From Bacteroidota bacterium (GTDB lineage: Bacteria > Bacteroidota > Bacteroidia > Bacteroidales > F082): DNA of 64,000 bases. Made by a program: the position numbers and the translations under genes. The first letter of the stretch is position 1. Each line of letters opens with the position of its first letter. Under the pieces are notes generated by a model that saw nothing but the letters and a program-made list of their open reading frames with translations, was not told the DNA's origin and did not search any database. Below are positions 50,058-59,388 of this stretch, piece by piece. The stretch spans positions 29,020-93,019 of the forward strand of contig JAEWWJ010000058.1 of the NCBI GenBank assembly GCA_023396415.1, given 5' to 3'.

Positions 50058-51353
50058 ATGAAAGAAATTTTTATCATTTACCTTTGGGAACATCGTCTCA
50101 TGTGTTCTGAGCTGCGTACCACCGATGGTAGTGCAATCGAAATTTTACATCGTGGAACCCGCAACTACAATGCCGGCCCCGATTTTTTAAATGCCCGCAT
50201 ACGCATCAATGAAATGGTTTGGGCCGGAAATGTGGAAATGCACGTGAATGCCTCCGATTGGTACAAACATAGCCACGATGCCGATAAAAGTTATGATACC
50301 GTCGTGCTTCACGTTGTTTATGAAGCCGATAAGGCGACTTTTACCTCCGAAGGGAAACCCATACCCACCCTAAGTTTAAAAGGCTGTTTTGATGAAAGTT
50401 TGCTGTTGAGGTACCGCGATTTTTTAGACAGCAAGCAGTGGATAGCCTGTCAAAAGTCGGTGTCGTCAATCCAGCGTTTTACCTGGCTTTCATGGCTCGA
50501 TCGTTTAATAGTAGAACGATTGGAAAACAAAGTTGGCGAACTGTTACAGTTGTTTGAGAAAACCGGTAACGACTGGGAGGAAACCTTTTATCGGCGGCTC
50601 ACCTCGGGATTTGGTTTTAAAGTAAATGACATGGCCTTTGCTCAACTGGCTCAAAAGTTACCATTTAATTTATTGCTTCGCCATGCCGACAACCTTATGC
50701 AATTAGAGGCTCTTCTTTTTGGAATGGCAGGAATGTTAAATGTTTCTTTCAACGATACTTATCCGCTTCAGCTTCAGCGTGAATTTAACTTTTTGAAACA
50801 AAAATATGAGCTCATACCTATGAATGTTGAGCAGTGGCGATGGATGCGGATGCGACCGGCAAATTTTCCCAGTCTTCGACTTTCGCAGCTGGCAGCGCTT
50901 ATTCATCAAAACCATCGCATGTTCGCGACTTTTCTGGACGCCCCTTCAATTGAAAATATCTTACCCAAACTGCAAGTTTTTGCATCGCCTTATTGGGACA
51001 ATCACTTTCAGTTTGACAAACTTTCGGAAGGCAGTCGCAAAAATTTGGGAAAAGATGCTATCCAACTGCTGATTATCAATGTGATTGTGCAGGTATTTTT
51101 CACTTATGGGGTGTTTCACAACAATGAAACGATAAAAGACAGGGCGTTTATGCTACTTGAAAGCATAGACGCTGAAAACAATCAAATCATTCAACAGTTT
51201 GCAAATTTGGGAGTTGTAGCCAATGATGCCTTACAATCACAAGCCTTATTGCAGCTCAAAAAAGAATATTGCGACCCTAAACGCTGCCTAGAGTGTCGCA
51301 TTGGACAATTGCTGATCAAGTCGGATGAGTTTCGGACAGACGATTCTTTGTGA
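50058..51353 (+). CDS. DUF2851-family protein
   Basis: A 431-residue cytosolic protein of the DUF2851 family, widespread in Bacteroidota and uncharacterised. Its clear family core is near the N-terminus: IEILHRGTRNYNAGPDFLNA (about residues 28-47), followed by MVWAGNVEMHVNASDWYKHSHD and TVVLHVVYEAD. Conserved acidic and His residues in this part hint at a nuclease-like site, but that is inference. Near the C-terminus CDPKRCLECRIG forms a possible small metal site. It stands as a single gene. Confidence 0.86.
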   Translation: MKEIFIIYLWEHRLMCSELRTTDGSAIEILHRGTRNYNAGPDFLNARIRINEMVWAGNVEMHVNASDWYKHSHDADKSYDTVVLHVVYEADKATFTSEGKPIPTLSLKGCFDESLLLRYRDFLDSKQWIACQKSVSSIQRFTWLSWLDRLIVERLENKVGELLQLFEKTGNDWEETFYRRLTSGFGFKVNDMAFAQLAQKLPFNLLLRHADNLMQLEALLFGMAGMLNVSFNDTYPLQLQREFNFLKQKYELIPMNVEQWRWMRMRPANFPSLRLSQLAALIHQNHRMFATFLDAPSIENILPKLQVFASPYWDNHFQFDKLSEGSRKNLGKDAIQLLIINVIVQVFFTYGVFHNNETIKDRAFMLLESIDAENNQIIQQFANLGVVANDALQSQALLQLKKEYCDPKRCLECRIGQLLIKSDEFRTDDSL

Positions 51354-51498
51354 GGGAAGAAGCATGTGAAAGATGTCAGGTTTTGAGGTTTTTTTGAATT
51401 TTTTTTGGCGTTGCAATTCATTTTTTTAATATTTGCGCCTTCAAGCCAACGAACTGTCAAACAGACAAACATCAGGCTATCTTCAAAAGCACACATCA

Positions 51499-52893
51499 AT
51501 GAGTGAAATTTTAATCAAAATTGATCAGGCCATCCGATTCTACAATGACTATGTTGGTGGTTACCTAATTCTTTTCTTGCTGATTCCTACAGGATTGTGG
51601 TTTGCCTTTAAGCTGAAGTTTATCAACATCACCAAAATCCCACATGCCTTAAAAGTGGTCGTAGGGAAATATGACAAAAAAGGAACCGAGGGCGATGTAA
51701 ATCATTTTAAGGCACTTACAACAGCTTTGTCGGCCACTGTCGGCACTGGAAATATCGTTGGCGTTGCAATGGCCATCTACCTTGGTGGACCTGGGGCGGT
51801 ATTTTGGATGTGGATCACTGGATTCTTGGGTATGATGCTAAAATATTCGGAAGTCACTTTGGCCCAAAAGTACCGCCGTTTCAATAGCGATGGCACCGTT
51901 TCGGGTGGACCGATGTACTACATTGAAGACGGCTTAAAAGACAAACTTGGACGCTGGGCCAAAGTACTGGCTGTGGTGTTTGCTTCCAGTACCATTTTGT
52001 GTTCATTAGGAACCGGAAACATGGCCCAATCCAATTCAATGTCGGATGCCATGTTCACGTCATACAATGTGCCTACGTGGATATCAGGTATTTTCATTAC
52101 TGTTTTGGTTTTGTTGGTGATTGTCGGCGGCTTAAAGCGTATTGGCGATGTTACAGCCCGATTGGTGCCATTTATGGCGGTACTATACGTTGGAGCCACC
52201 TTGGTGGTGCTCGTTGCTGAATACGACCGGCTGCCGGCTGCCTTTGCCACCATTTTTTATGGAGCTTTCAACGGAACAGCAGCAACAGGCGGTTTTGTGG
52301 GCTCAACTATTATTATGACCATGATTTGGGGGGTACGACGTGGACTTTTTAGCAACGAAGCCGGACAAGGTTCTGCGCCCATTGCCCACGCTGCCGCGCG
52401 GACTGAATACCCTGCACGTGAAGGCGTTGTTTCGCTCCTCGAACCGATGATTGATACCATTATCATTTGCACCATGACTGCCCTTATGATTATCGTTACC
52501 GATTCGTGGCAAACCGGAAACAAAGGCGTTGGAATGACTGTGGATGCCATGAATACCGGCTTGCACAGGTTTGGAATTGATGGCATGGGAGGCCATATTA
52601 TTTCATTTGGCTTGCTTTTGTTTGCCTTCTCAACCATCATCAGTTGGTCATATTATGGTTCAAGAGCTACCATTTATTTGATTGGCGAAAAAGCCGTTAA
52701 ACCATTTCTCTACCTCTATGGTCTTTTTGTTTTTTTTGGCGCTATTTGGGGCCTCGACATTGTTTGGCATTTTGTTGATATGGTTATCACATTTATGACT
52801 ATTCCCAATTTAATTGCTTTGTTGCTGCTGTCGGGCGTTGTGGTGCGCGAAACAAGACGCTATTTTGATGCCATGGCTCAGCTTAAAAAGTGA
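51499..52893 (+). CDS. Amino-acid:sodium symporter, AGCS family
   Basis: A 464-residue inner-membrane transporter of the alanine/glycine:cation symporter family. The start is the ATG at 51499, and about ten membrane helices are visible. Family motifs include the ALTTALSATVGTGNIVGVAMA region (the first 15 residues form the core), GGPMYYIEDGL, and GLFSNEAGQGSAPIAHAA followed by PAREGVVSLLEP. These fit AGCS transporters of alanine, glycine or related amino acids with Na+. Substrate is not determined. A small secreted protein gene follows. Confidence 0.9.
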   Translation: MSEILIKIDQAIRFYNDYVGGYLILFLLIPTGLWFAFKLKFINITKIPHALKVVVGKYDKKGTEGDVNHFKALTTALSATVGTGNIVGVAMAIYLGGPGAVFWMWITGFLGMMLKYSEVTLAQKYRRFNSDGTVSGGPMYYIEDGLKDKLGRWAKVLAVVFASSTILCSLGTGNMAQSNSMSDAMFTSYNVPTWISGIFITVLVLLVIVGGLKRIGDVTARLVPFMAVLYVGATLVVLVAEYDRLPAAFATIFYGAFNGTAATGGFVGSTIIMTMIWGVRRGLFSNEAGQGSAPIAHAAARTEYPAREGVVSLLEPMIDTIIICTMTALMIIVTDSWQTGNKGVGMTVDAMNTGLHRFGIDGMGGHIISFGLLLFAFSTIISWSYYGSRATIYLIGEKAVKPFLYLYGLFVFFGAIWGLDIVWHFVDMVITFMTIPNLIALLLLSGVVVRETRRYFDAMAQLKK

Positions 52894-52912
52894 AGCTTAC
52901 CGCCGATTCGTG

Positions 52913-53362
52913 ATGAGAAATAAATTGATTATCATTTTTATTTTAGGATTTCAAACCCTGCTTTTTGGACAATCCGGACAGCAGAAAATTAGGCTGTTAG
53001 AATTGATATCAAGCATTGAAAATGAATACGATACATTGAAAAAAAGTCCTACTTCAGGATTTTTTATTCAATCATCCGGAATGATTTTGGAAAAAGATAC
53101 TGAAGGTCATTTTGAAGTTTCTTTCTCACTTTTAGACATTGATTTAACCCAATTGAAAGCGATTGATAACAGTAGTTTGCTTTCGGATGCGCTCTCGTTT
53201 TATTGTAAAAACAACGAACAATGTATCTATGTGAAAGATGGAAAGACAAAGCCGCGCTATTATCGCAGTTTTGAAGGATTTTATGTAGAGTTTTCAAATA
53301 GCGCCCAAAGTGACTCTATTATCTTCAAATTTAACCGTTTACAACAACTTTTGCTCAAGTAA
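52913..53362 (+). CDS. Exported protein of unknown function
   Basis: A 149-residue protein with a signal peptide (RNKLIIIFILGFQTLLFGQ, residues 2-20). The mature region contains LLELISSIENEYDTLKK, then alternating strands and a Cys-containing CKNNEQCIYVKDG segment. The ATG at 52913 is chosen; the longer frame overlaps the transporter gene and starts with low-complexity residues. It is convergent with msrB. No family recognised. Confidence 0.65.
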   Translation: MRNKLIIIFILGFQTLLFGQSGQQKIRLLELISSIENEYDTLKKSPTSGFFIQSSGMILEKDTEGHFEVSFSLLDIDLTQLKAIDNSSLLSDALSFYCKNNEQCIYVKDGKTKPRYYRSFEGFYVEFSNSAQSDSIIFKFNRLQQLLLK

Positions 53363-53412
53363 AACTTTCAAATTCGCGGATGTTATTTCACGAAAGCATT
53401 AGATCGGATGCG

Positions 53413-53928
53413 TTATTTTGCAACAAAGTCAATGGAGGCAGAATTTACACAATATCTCAATCCTGTGGGTGGAGGCCCGTCCGGAAAAACGTGTCCTAAA
53501 TGGCCATCGCAGGTGGCACATTTAATTTCCGTTCTAATCATGCCATAACTGGTATCGCGTATTTCTTTGATTTTTCCCTTTTCGACCGATTCAAAAAAGC
53601 TGGGCCATCCCGATCCTGAATCGTATTTTGATGTAGAGCTGAACAAAACTGTACCGCAACCGGAACAAACGTAGTTTCCTTCGCCTTTATGGTTCACATA
53701 TTTTCCGGTGAAAGGCGGCTCAGTGCTGCATTGGCGTAAAATTTTGTATTTCTCAGGCCCAAGTTCTTGTAACCATTCGGCCTCGGTTTTATCAATTTTT
53801 TTAATCATGCCTTCGGGGACGTTAAATGATGAGTCGTTTTTGTTTATATCCTGACATTGAGCAAATTGCATAATCGCAAGTAGGCCAATGCCAATAAAAA
53901 TGTGTTTGAATTGAAAGATTTGTTGCAT
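53413..53928 (-). CDS. msrB: Peptide-methionine (R)-S-oxide reductase
   Basis: Reduces methionine-R-sulfoxide in proteins. The 171-residue form carries an N-terminal signal or anchor segment (about 10-24), so it acts outside the cytoplasm. The MsrB domain contains CSTEPPFTGKY, the zinc pair CSGCG and CATCDGHLGHVF, and the catalytic RYCVNSASI near the C-terminus. The upstream recycling Cys of the family appears in CSTEPPF. The electron donor is unknown, though thioredoxin-like secreted proteins exist in this genome. Confidence 0.92.
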   Translation of the reverse strand: MQQIFQFKHIFIGIGLLAIMQFAQCQDINKNDSSFNVPEGMIKKIDKTEAEWLQELGPEKYKILRQCSTEPPFTGKYVNHKGEGNYVCSGCGTVLFSSTSKYDSGSGWPSFFESVEKGKIKEIRDTSYGMIRTEIKCATCDGHLGHVFPDGPPPTGLRYCVNSASIDFVAK

Positions 53929-54052
53929 CGCTTTTGTTTTCTACTAAACGGTTCAACTTGATATTTGTTTTAATTTTCTTTCTGCTGGCCGCATCGTTAC
54001 AACAGTTTTAACAGAATTAAACATTTAGTGCGCAAATTTGAAAGCAAATCTC

Positions 54053-54060
54053 TATTTTTG
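54053..54060 (+). promoter_or_regulatory. Promoter -7 box of the TPR histidine kinase operon
   Basis: TATTTTTG matches TAnnTTTG, 40 bases before the start codon. Confidence 0.5.
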
Positions 54061-54100
54061 AAGCATTGAAAACGCTTTTTCCAAGATCAACCTGATTATA

Positions 54101-56902
54101 ATGATAACAACTAAATTTTTTCGCATCATCCTTGTTTTGAGTGTGGCCATGTTGTTTTTTATTGAAGGGTTTGGAGAAAGTACCCGAGAGGCCGATTCGT
54201 TAGCTTTGGTTAAGATGATCCAAAAAGCTGACAGTCTTATTCAGTTGGATGTGAATAGTATAGTGGCTGAAAAACTTGTAAATCAATCATTTGAAAACGC
54301 AAAGCAAATTGCGTCAACTGATCTACTGCTTGATTTAATTGGTCAGAAGGGACTTGAAAATCGAAAAAAATATCGTTTTTACCGGGCCATTTTTTGGCAT
54401 GAGTTTCAAGAAGAGTTTGCCCTACAAATGTCGAATCAGCTTCAAGCGATCAATGCTAAAAACAATTTAGGATTGATATATCGGCGAATGGATCGGTATT
54501 CGAAAGCCATAAAATCCTATCAAGAAGCATTGCTCTTATCCGATTCATTGGATTTTGTTCCGGGCTATGTTTATGCCACCAATGGTCTGGGAAACATATA
54601 CTTGGCTTTAGGGAACTATGATGAGGCAATGCGTAATTTTCGCGAATGTCTTCAAATAGAACAATCGCAAAACAATTTAGTTGGTGTGGCCATGAACCTC
54701 AACAACATTGGTCATGTTTACATGAACCAAAATGATTTGAATCGCGCCCTTGAGTATTTCATTCTTTCCATGGAGGTGAATCGCGAAATAAATTCGCAAC
54801 GCGGGGTGGCTATTTCCTATAATGACATAGGCGAGGTTTTTTTGCGTAAAGGGAACTCCGAAAAGGCACTGAATTATTTTTTACATAGTCTTCAGCTCAA
54901 CAAATCTGAAAACGATTTGTACTATCTGGCAATCAATAATTTAAAGGTAGCAGAAATACATCTCGAGGCTAAAGGTTTTGCTAAAGCCGAACCTTACGTG
55001 GCCGAAGCAATAAAAAATGCGATACAAACCAATAACCGTTCCACACTGAAGGACGCGTACAAATACATGTATCAGATACAACGCAGAAAAGGCAATACCC
55101 AAAACGCCCTTGAAATGCTAGAGAAGGCTACCATACTCAATGATAGCATTTTAAATGAAAATATACAGAAAACAGTTTTTCAAATGCAAACCAGTTTTAA
55201 TCGGGAGCAAACGGACAATAAAATTGCCTTGTTGAAAAACGAAAAAGATTTGGCTGATTTGCAAATTAAAAAGCAGGAGCTAAACAACCTTCTCTTCTAC
55301 ATTATTTTGGGCTTTCTCGTTTTCGTGATTTTGATGCTGGTTTTTTTCTTGAACTATATCTCACAACGCAATAAGCTCCTTAGAGGTAAAAATGTTGAAA
55401 TTGAGGAAGCTCAAGGTAAACTCCGCATTTACACCGAGCAACTTCTAATGGCAAAGCAAGAGGCCGAGCGCAACAACAAACTCAAAAGCCAGTTTCTCGC
55501 CAATATGAGCCACGAAATTAGAACCCCCATGAATTCGGTCATCGGTTTTAGCGATATCCTTTCGCGCTCTCTTATAGATAAACAGCAATTGTCTTATTTA
55601 CAGTCTATTAGGAGTAGCGGGCAAAGTTTGTTGGTGCTTATTGACGACATTCTTGATTTGTCGAAAATTGAATCGGGTAAGTTCAGTGTCGAATACAAAG
55701 AGTTGGATGTAAGGTATTTAATAAATGAAGTGAAACTTGTGTTTGAACCTATCTATGCACAAAAAAATCTGGAACTTGAATTAGATATAGACGAACAACT
55801 TCCACAAATAATCCTTTTTAGCGACATTTATTTAAGGCAAATTTTGTTCAATTTGATCGGCAACGCCATCAAATTTACCGAAAAGGGAAAAATAACGCTC
55901 AAAATGGAGGTAACTTTAAAAGCTACGCAATCATTATCGCTTGATATTACCATCAGCGATACGGGTATAGGATTGGAAGACAAGGAATTGAACCATATTT
56001 TTGACACTTTTTATCAAAGCGAATCTACGAAAAATAGCACCAGCGGAACGGGTTTGGGACTTACAATCACCAAACGCTTGATAACTGCCATGGGTGGAAC
56101 CATCAAAGTGATTTCCACTCCCCGCGTCGGAACTACCTTTTATTTGTCGTTTCCGTCGGTTGACTTTGTTCCCGAGAAGACAAATCTTCGCTATATTACC
56201 TCTAAAAATATGCAACAACTTTCGCCCTCACCATTGGCCTTGTTTAGCAACGATCTTGATATAAAAGTGCATTGCGATAGATGTTTCACTGATCTGAAAA
56301 TGTATTGCGATGTTTATCCAGACAATGAGTTGTTTATCTTACACTCACAAACGCATTCGAAAACCGTTGTTATCATTGATGCTTTTGAATTAAAAAAAAT
56401 CCAAAATCAACCCAAATCATTGACATTTTTGAAGCAATTGGAGCTTCCATTGGTGGTGGTGTATAAGTCAGATTTTCCTATCGAGACGCTTGATGTGTCG
56501 TTGTTTAACTTTGATTTTATACTGCCGGAATCAACTTTGGCCTTCACTGATTTTTTGAATCGTTATGTCAACGGTCAGAAAGATTATATACTAGAACAAA
56601 ATACGATCAAAATTCAACTAGATGTCAACGATGACAAGGCCCGGAAACTAGTTCAAATGCATCAAAAAGCCCACAACGGTCACTTTGTGCGTGATGCAGC
56701 CGACTTTGCCCAAGAGCTTCATGACTTTGCAAAAAAAAATGAAATTGATGCGTTGGTTGAGCTGGCCAATAGTCTTACAAAAAGCTATGAAGCCTTCGAT
56801 GTTGAAAAAATAGTGTTGCAACTCCAATCGTTTGCTGATTTAACCAATTCCGCAACCTTTATGTTTGAAAATCAAATTATAACGCCCGGTCAAGCAAAAT
56901 GA
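54101..56902 (+). CDS. TPR-domain sensor histidine kinase with degenerate C-terminal domains
   Basis: A 933-residue sensor. It has a signal peptide (to about residue 25), a periplasmic array of tetratricopeptide repeats (about 110-340, with NNLGLIYRRMDRYSKAIKSY and GLGNIYLALGNYDEAMRNF), a coiled coil and one membrane helix (about 394-420). The kinase core has phosphoacceptor His 471 in NMSHEIRTPMNSV, N-box NLIGNAIKFTEKG (about 585), G1 DTGIGL and G2 GTGLGLT. After about residue 690 a receiver-like fold lacks the acid pair and the phospho-Lys, and an Hpt-like bundle lacks the phospho-His. It precedes a receiver-kinase by 7 bases, which may be its partner. Confidence 0.9.
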   Translation: MITTKFFRIILVLSVAMLFFIEGFGESTREADSLALVKMIQKADSLIQLDVNSIVAEKLVNQSFENAKQIASTDLLLDLIGQKGLENRKKYRFYRAIFWHEFQEEFALQMSNQLQAINAKNNLGLIYRRMDRYSKAIKSYQEALLLSDSLDFVPGYVYATNGLGNIYLALGNYDEAMRNFRECLQIEQSQNNLVGVAMNLNNIGHVYMNQNDLNRALEYFILSMEVNREINSQRGVAISYNDIGEVFLRKGNSEKALNYFLHSLQLNKSENDLYYLAINNLKVAEIHLEAKGFAKAEPYVAEAIKNAIQTNNRSTLKDAYKYMYQIQRRKGNTQNALEMLEKATILNDSILNENIQKTVFQMQTSFNREQTDNKIALLKNEKDLADLQIKKQELNNLLFYIILGFLVFVILMLVFFLNYISQRNKLLRGKNVEIEEAQGKLRIYTEQLLMAKQEAERNNKLKSQFLANMSHEIRTPMNSVIGFSDILSRSLIDKQQLSYLQSIRSSGQSLLVLIDDILDLSKIESGKFSVEYKELDVRYLINEVKLVFEPIYAQKNLELELDIDEQLPQIILFSDIYLRQILFNLIGNAIKFTEKGKITLKMEVTLKATQSLSLDITISDTGIGLEDKELNHIFDTFYQSESTKNSTSGTGLGLTITKRLITAMGGTIKVISTPRVGTTFYLSFPSVDFVPEKTNLRYITSKNMQQLSPSPLALFSNDLDIKVHCDRCFTDLKMYCDVYPDNELFILHSQTHSKTVVIIDAFELKKIQNQPKSLTFLKQLELPLVVVYKSDFPIETLDVSLFNFDFILPESTLAFTDFLNRYVNGQKDYILEQNTIKIQLDVNDDKARKLVQMHQKAHNGHFVRDAADFAQELHDFAKKNEIDALVELANSLTKSYEAFDVEKIVLQLQSFADLTNSATFMFENQIITPGQAK

Positions 56903-56909
56903 AAAAGCC

Positions 56910-58055
56910 ATGATGAATGTTTTAGTCGTTGATGACAACCCGCAAAATATACAGATCGTTGGTAACATCCTTTTGGAAAACAAGCTGAACCTTGCCTTCG
57001 CAACCGATGGCAAAAAAGCCTTGGAGTTATCCGCGAACAACGATTTCGACCTTATTCTTTTAGACATTATGATGCCCGGAATAGATGGATTTGAGGTGTG
57101 CCGATCACTTAGACGATCGCAGAAAACCGCTGAAACTCCTATTATTTTTCTTACAGCAAAAACTGATAATGAGAGTATTATAAAAGGTTTTGAGGCTGGA
57201 GCCAACGACTATGTTACCAAGCCTTTTAATTCGGCCGAACTTACGGCAAGGGTAAAGACGCATCTCGAACTCAACAGCAAGCGCAAACAACTTGATGGGT
57301 GGAACAAATTGCTTGAGAGCAAGGTTCAATTGCGCACCCAACAACTTGAAGAAGCCAACAAAAATTTGGTGCGGATTGAAAAATCAAAAAGCGATTTTCT
57401 TTCTATCATCAGTCATGAACTGCGCAACCCCTTAACCGAATTGGTGGGCTTAAACGCCTTAATGCAAATGACGCCTTTGAATGAGGAGCAGATGGATTAT
57501 ATTCGCTCCATGCAGCATAGTGCTGATCGCTTGGCGCGTTTTTCCGAAATGGCTTTGCTTATCACCACCTTACAAGCCGGTAGCTCACAGCCCGATTTGT
57601 TTCCGCTCGTGGTGAAAATATTGTTCAATATGGCCATACACGAGCTGCAATATTCCATCAAAGAAAAAGAAATACAAATTACAATTGATTGTAAACCAGA
57701 TGATATACTGGTTGTTGGCGACGCCGATCTCATTCGCAAATGTTTGGTGCTCCTCATCGGAAATGCCATGAATCATCTTCCGGGTAGAGGCAAGGTGGCA
57801 TTATCGGCTGCACAGCTCAACGAACATGAAGTTTGTTTGCAGGTGAGCGACAATGGCAATGGTTTTGATGCTTCATTTATTGCGCTTTTTAACGAAGTGA
57901 ATCTGAATGATCCACTGCCGACGCGCTATTCATGGGGGCTTTCACTCACAGCTGTGAAGTTAATGATGGAAGCGCAAGGCGGACGACTTAACATTGAAAA
58001 CAACCCCAATGGCGGCGCAAAAGTTTCTCTTGTGTTTATGAAACACGAGGCGTAA
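56910..58055 (+). CDS. Response-regulator/histidine-kinase hybrid
   Basis: A 381-residue cytosolic protein. Receiver domain (1-120): VLVVDDNPQN, phospho-acceptor Asp 52 in LILLDIMMPGIDG, TAKTDNES, and Lys in YVTKPFNSAEL. A short coiled coil leads to HisKA with His 169 in ISHELRNPLTEL, and an ATPase domain with LIGNAMNHLPG, SDNGNGF and a degenerate SWGLSLTAVKL. It has no DNA-binding output domain. It follows the TPR kinase closely, which suggests that it receives phosphate from it and acts through its own kinase or partners. Confidence 0.9.
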   Translation: MMNVLVVDDNPQNIQIVGNILLENKLNLAFATDGKKALELSANNDFDLILLDIMMPGIDGFEVCRSLRRSQKTAETPIIFLTAKTDNESIIKGFEAGANDYVTKPFNSAELTARVKTHLELNSKRKQLDGWNKLLESKVQLRTQQLEEANKNLVRIEKSKSDFLSIISHELRNPLTELVGLNALMQMTPLNEEQMDYIRSMQHSADRLARFSEMALLITTLQAGSSQPDLFPLVVKILFNMAIHELQYSIKEKEIQITIDCKPDDILVVGDADLIRKCLVLLIGNAMNHLPGRGKVALSAAQLNEHEVCLQVSDNGNGFDASFIALFNEVNLNDPLPTRYSWGLSLTAVKLMMEAQGGRLNIENNPNGGAKVSLVFMKHEA

Positions 58056-58131
58056 GCCGTTTCTTTGGTCGTTTCATGCATCATTTCATAGGTTAAAGTG
58101 GTTTTTTACTCCCCGAATGGATGTTAGGTTT

Positions 58132-58139
58132 ATCTTTGT
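58132..58139 (+). promoter_or_regulatory. Promoter -7 box of the GT4-ettA operon
   Basis: TATCTTTG matches TAnnTTTG, 29 bases before the glycosyltransferase start codon. Confidence 0.5.
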
Positions 58140-58168
58140 ATTTTAATCAATGAAACGTGATTTTTTAA

Positions 58169-59365
58169 ATGATGAGAATTTTTGTTTTGCTGTCGAGAAT
58201 CCCCTGGCCTCTAGAAAAAGGGGATAAGCTCAGGGCTTTTCATCAAATCAAAAGCCTCTCGCGTAGCAACGAAATCATCCTTTGTGCCTTGAATACCGAT
58301 CCCAAGGCCGACAAAGAGAAAGCGCGGCTGGCACTGGCTTCTTTTTGCAGCACTGTCATTTTTATTGATCTCAATAAAGAAACAATTTTGGGTAATCTCA
58401 TTTTGTCGGGCCTGAACGGAAAGCCATTTCAAACCGGCTATTTTTATAGTAAAAAGGCACAAAAACAAGTCAACCAATGTATTGAGCAGCACCGCCCGGA
58501 TTTTATTTATGCGCAACTGCTGCGGGTTGCCGAGTATGTTCGTTATCAAAAAATACCCAAAGCGCTTGATTATCAAGATGTTTTTTCGATGGGAATGAAA
58601 CGCCGCATGAAACTGTCGTCATTTTTTGTCAAGCCTTTTCTTTGGATGGAATACGTGCGACTGACTCGCTATGAAAAATTGGTTTTCGATGACTTCAATC
58701 TCAAAACGATCATCAGCATTCCCGATCGCGACCTGATTCCGCACCCGCAGCGTGAACAAATTCTGGTTGTACCCAACGGTGTTGATCACGACTTTTTTAA
58801 GCCTTTGGCCGCAATAAAAAAATATGAGCTAGTTTTTACGGGCAATATGGCCTATCCCCCCAACGTGAATGCTGCGCGTTTTCTGGCCGAAAAAATCATG
58901 CCATTGGTGTGGCTTAAATTTCCGGAGGCTCGCCTACTCATTGCCGGTGCTACCCCTGATAAGGCGGTCAGCATCTTGGCCAACGACCTTGTTCATGTCA
59001 GCGGTTGGATGGACGATATTCGGCTGGCTTATGCCGAATCGAAAGTGTTTGTGGCCCCTATGCAAATCGGAACCGGCTTGCAAAATAAACTGTTGGAAGC
59101 CATGTCTATGCAGCTGCCTTGCGTAACAACACCATTGGCCAACGATTCGCTCAAGGCACAACACCAAACCCAGATTTTGGTGGGCGAAACTGCCGATCAA
59201 TTGGCTGAAAATATCATAGCGTTGCTTTCAGATGAGGCTTTTGCAAAAAAAATTGCCCTTAATGGATACCAATTTGTGAACCAAAACTACGATTGGGATG
59301 CCGCAAGCGATATGCTTCAAAGCGCAATGCAGCACATACTTCAAGAAAACAAATCAAAAAAATAG
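58169..59365 (+). CDS. Glycosyltransferase, GT4 (GT-B fold)
   Basis: A 398-residue glycosyltransferase of the GT1/GT4 type. IPWPLEKGDKLRAFHQIKSL (about residues 11-30) is the glycine-containing acceptor loop of TIGR03087-like enzymes. VPNGVDHDFF and FTGNMAYPPNVNAARFL mark the donor domain. The EX7E-like region lies in APMQIGTGLQNKLLEAMSM (about 290-310). It probably acts in exopolysaccharide or LPS assembly at the inner membrane, but neither sugar nor acceptor can be inferred. It begins an operon with ettA. Confidence 0.86.
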   Translation: MMRIFVLLSRIPWPLEKGDKLRAFHQIKSLSRSNEIILCALNTDPKADKEKARLALASFCSTVIFIDLNKETILGNLILSGLNGKPFQTGYFYSKKAQKQVNQCIEQHRPDFIYAQLLRVAEYVRYQKIPKALDYQDVFSMGMKRRMKLSSFFVKPFLWMEYVRLTRYEKLVFDDFNLKTIISIPDRDLIPHPQREQILVVPNGVDHDFFKPLAAIKKYELVFTGNMAYPPNVNAARFLAEKIMPLVWLKFPEARLLIAGATPDKAVSILANDLVHVSGWMDDIRLAYAESKVFVAPMQIGTGLQNKLLEAMSMQLPCVTTPLANDSLKAQHQTQILVGETADQLAENIIALLSDEAFAKKIALNGYQFVNQNYDWDAASDMLQSAMQHILQENKSKK

Positions 59366-59388
59366 AAACCTTTAAATCAATAGAAACC

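Noticed and set aside
52814..52912. An N-terminal extension of the exported protein at 52913
   Set aside because: It overlaps the transporter gene, is Cys-rich, and would bury the signal peptide.
59293..59388. A longer EttA start
   Set aside because: It overlaps the glycosyltransferase in another frame. The GTG at 59389 gives the normal EttA N-terminus.
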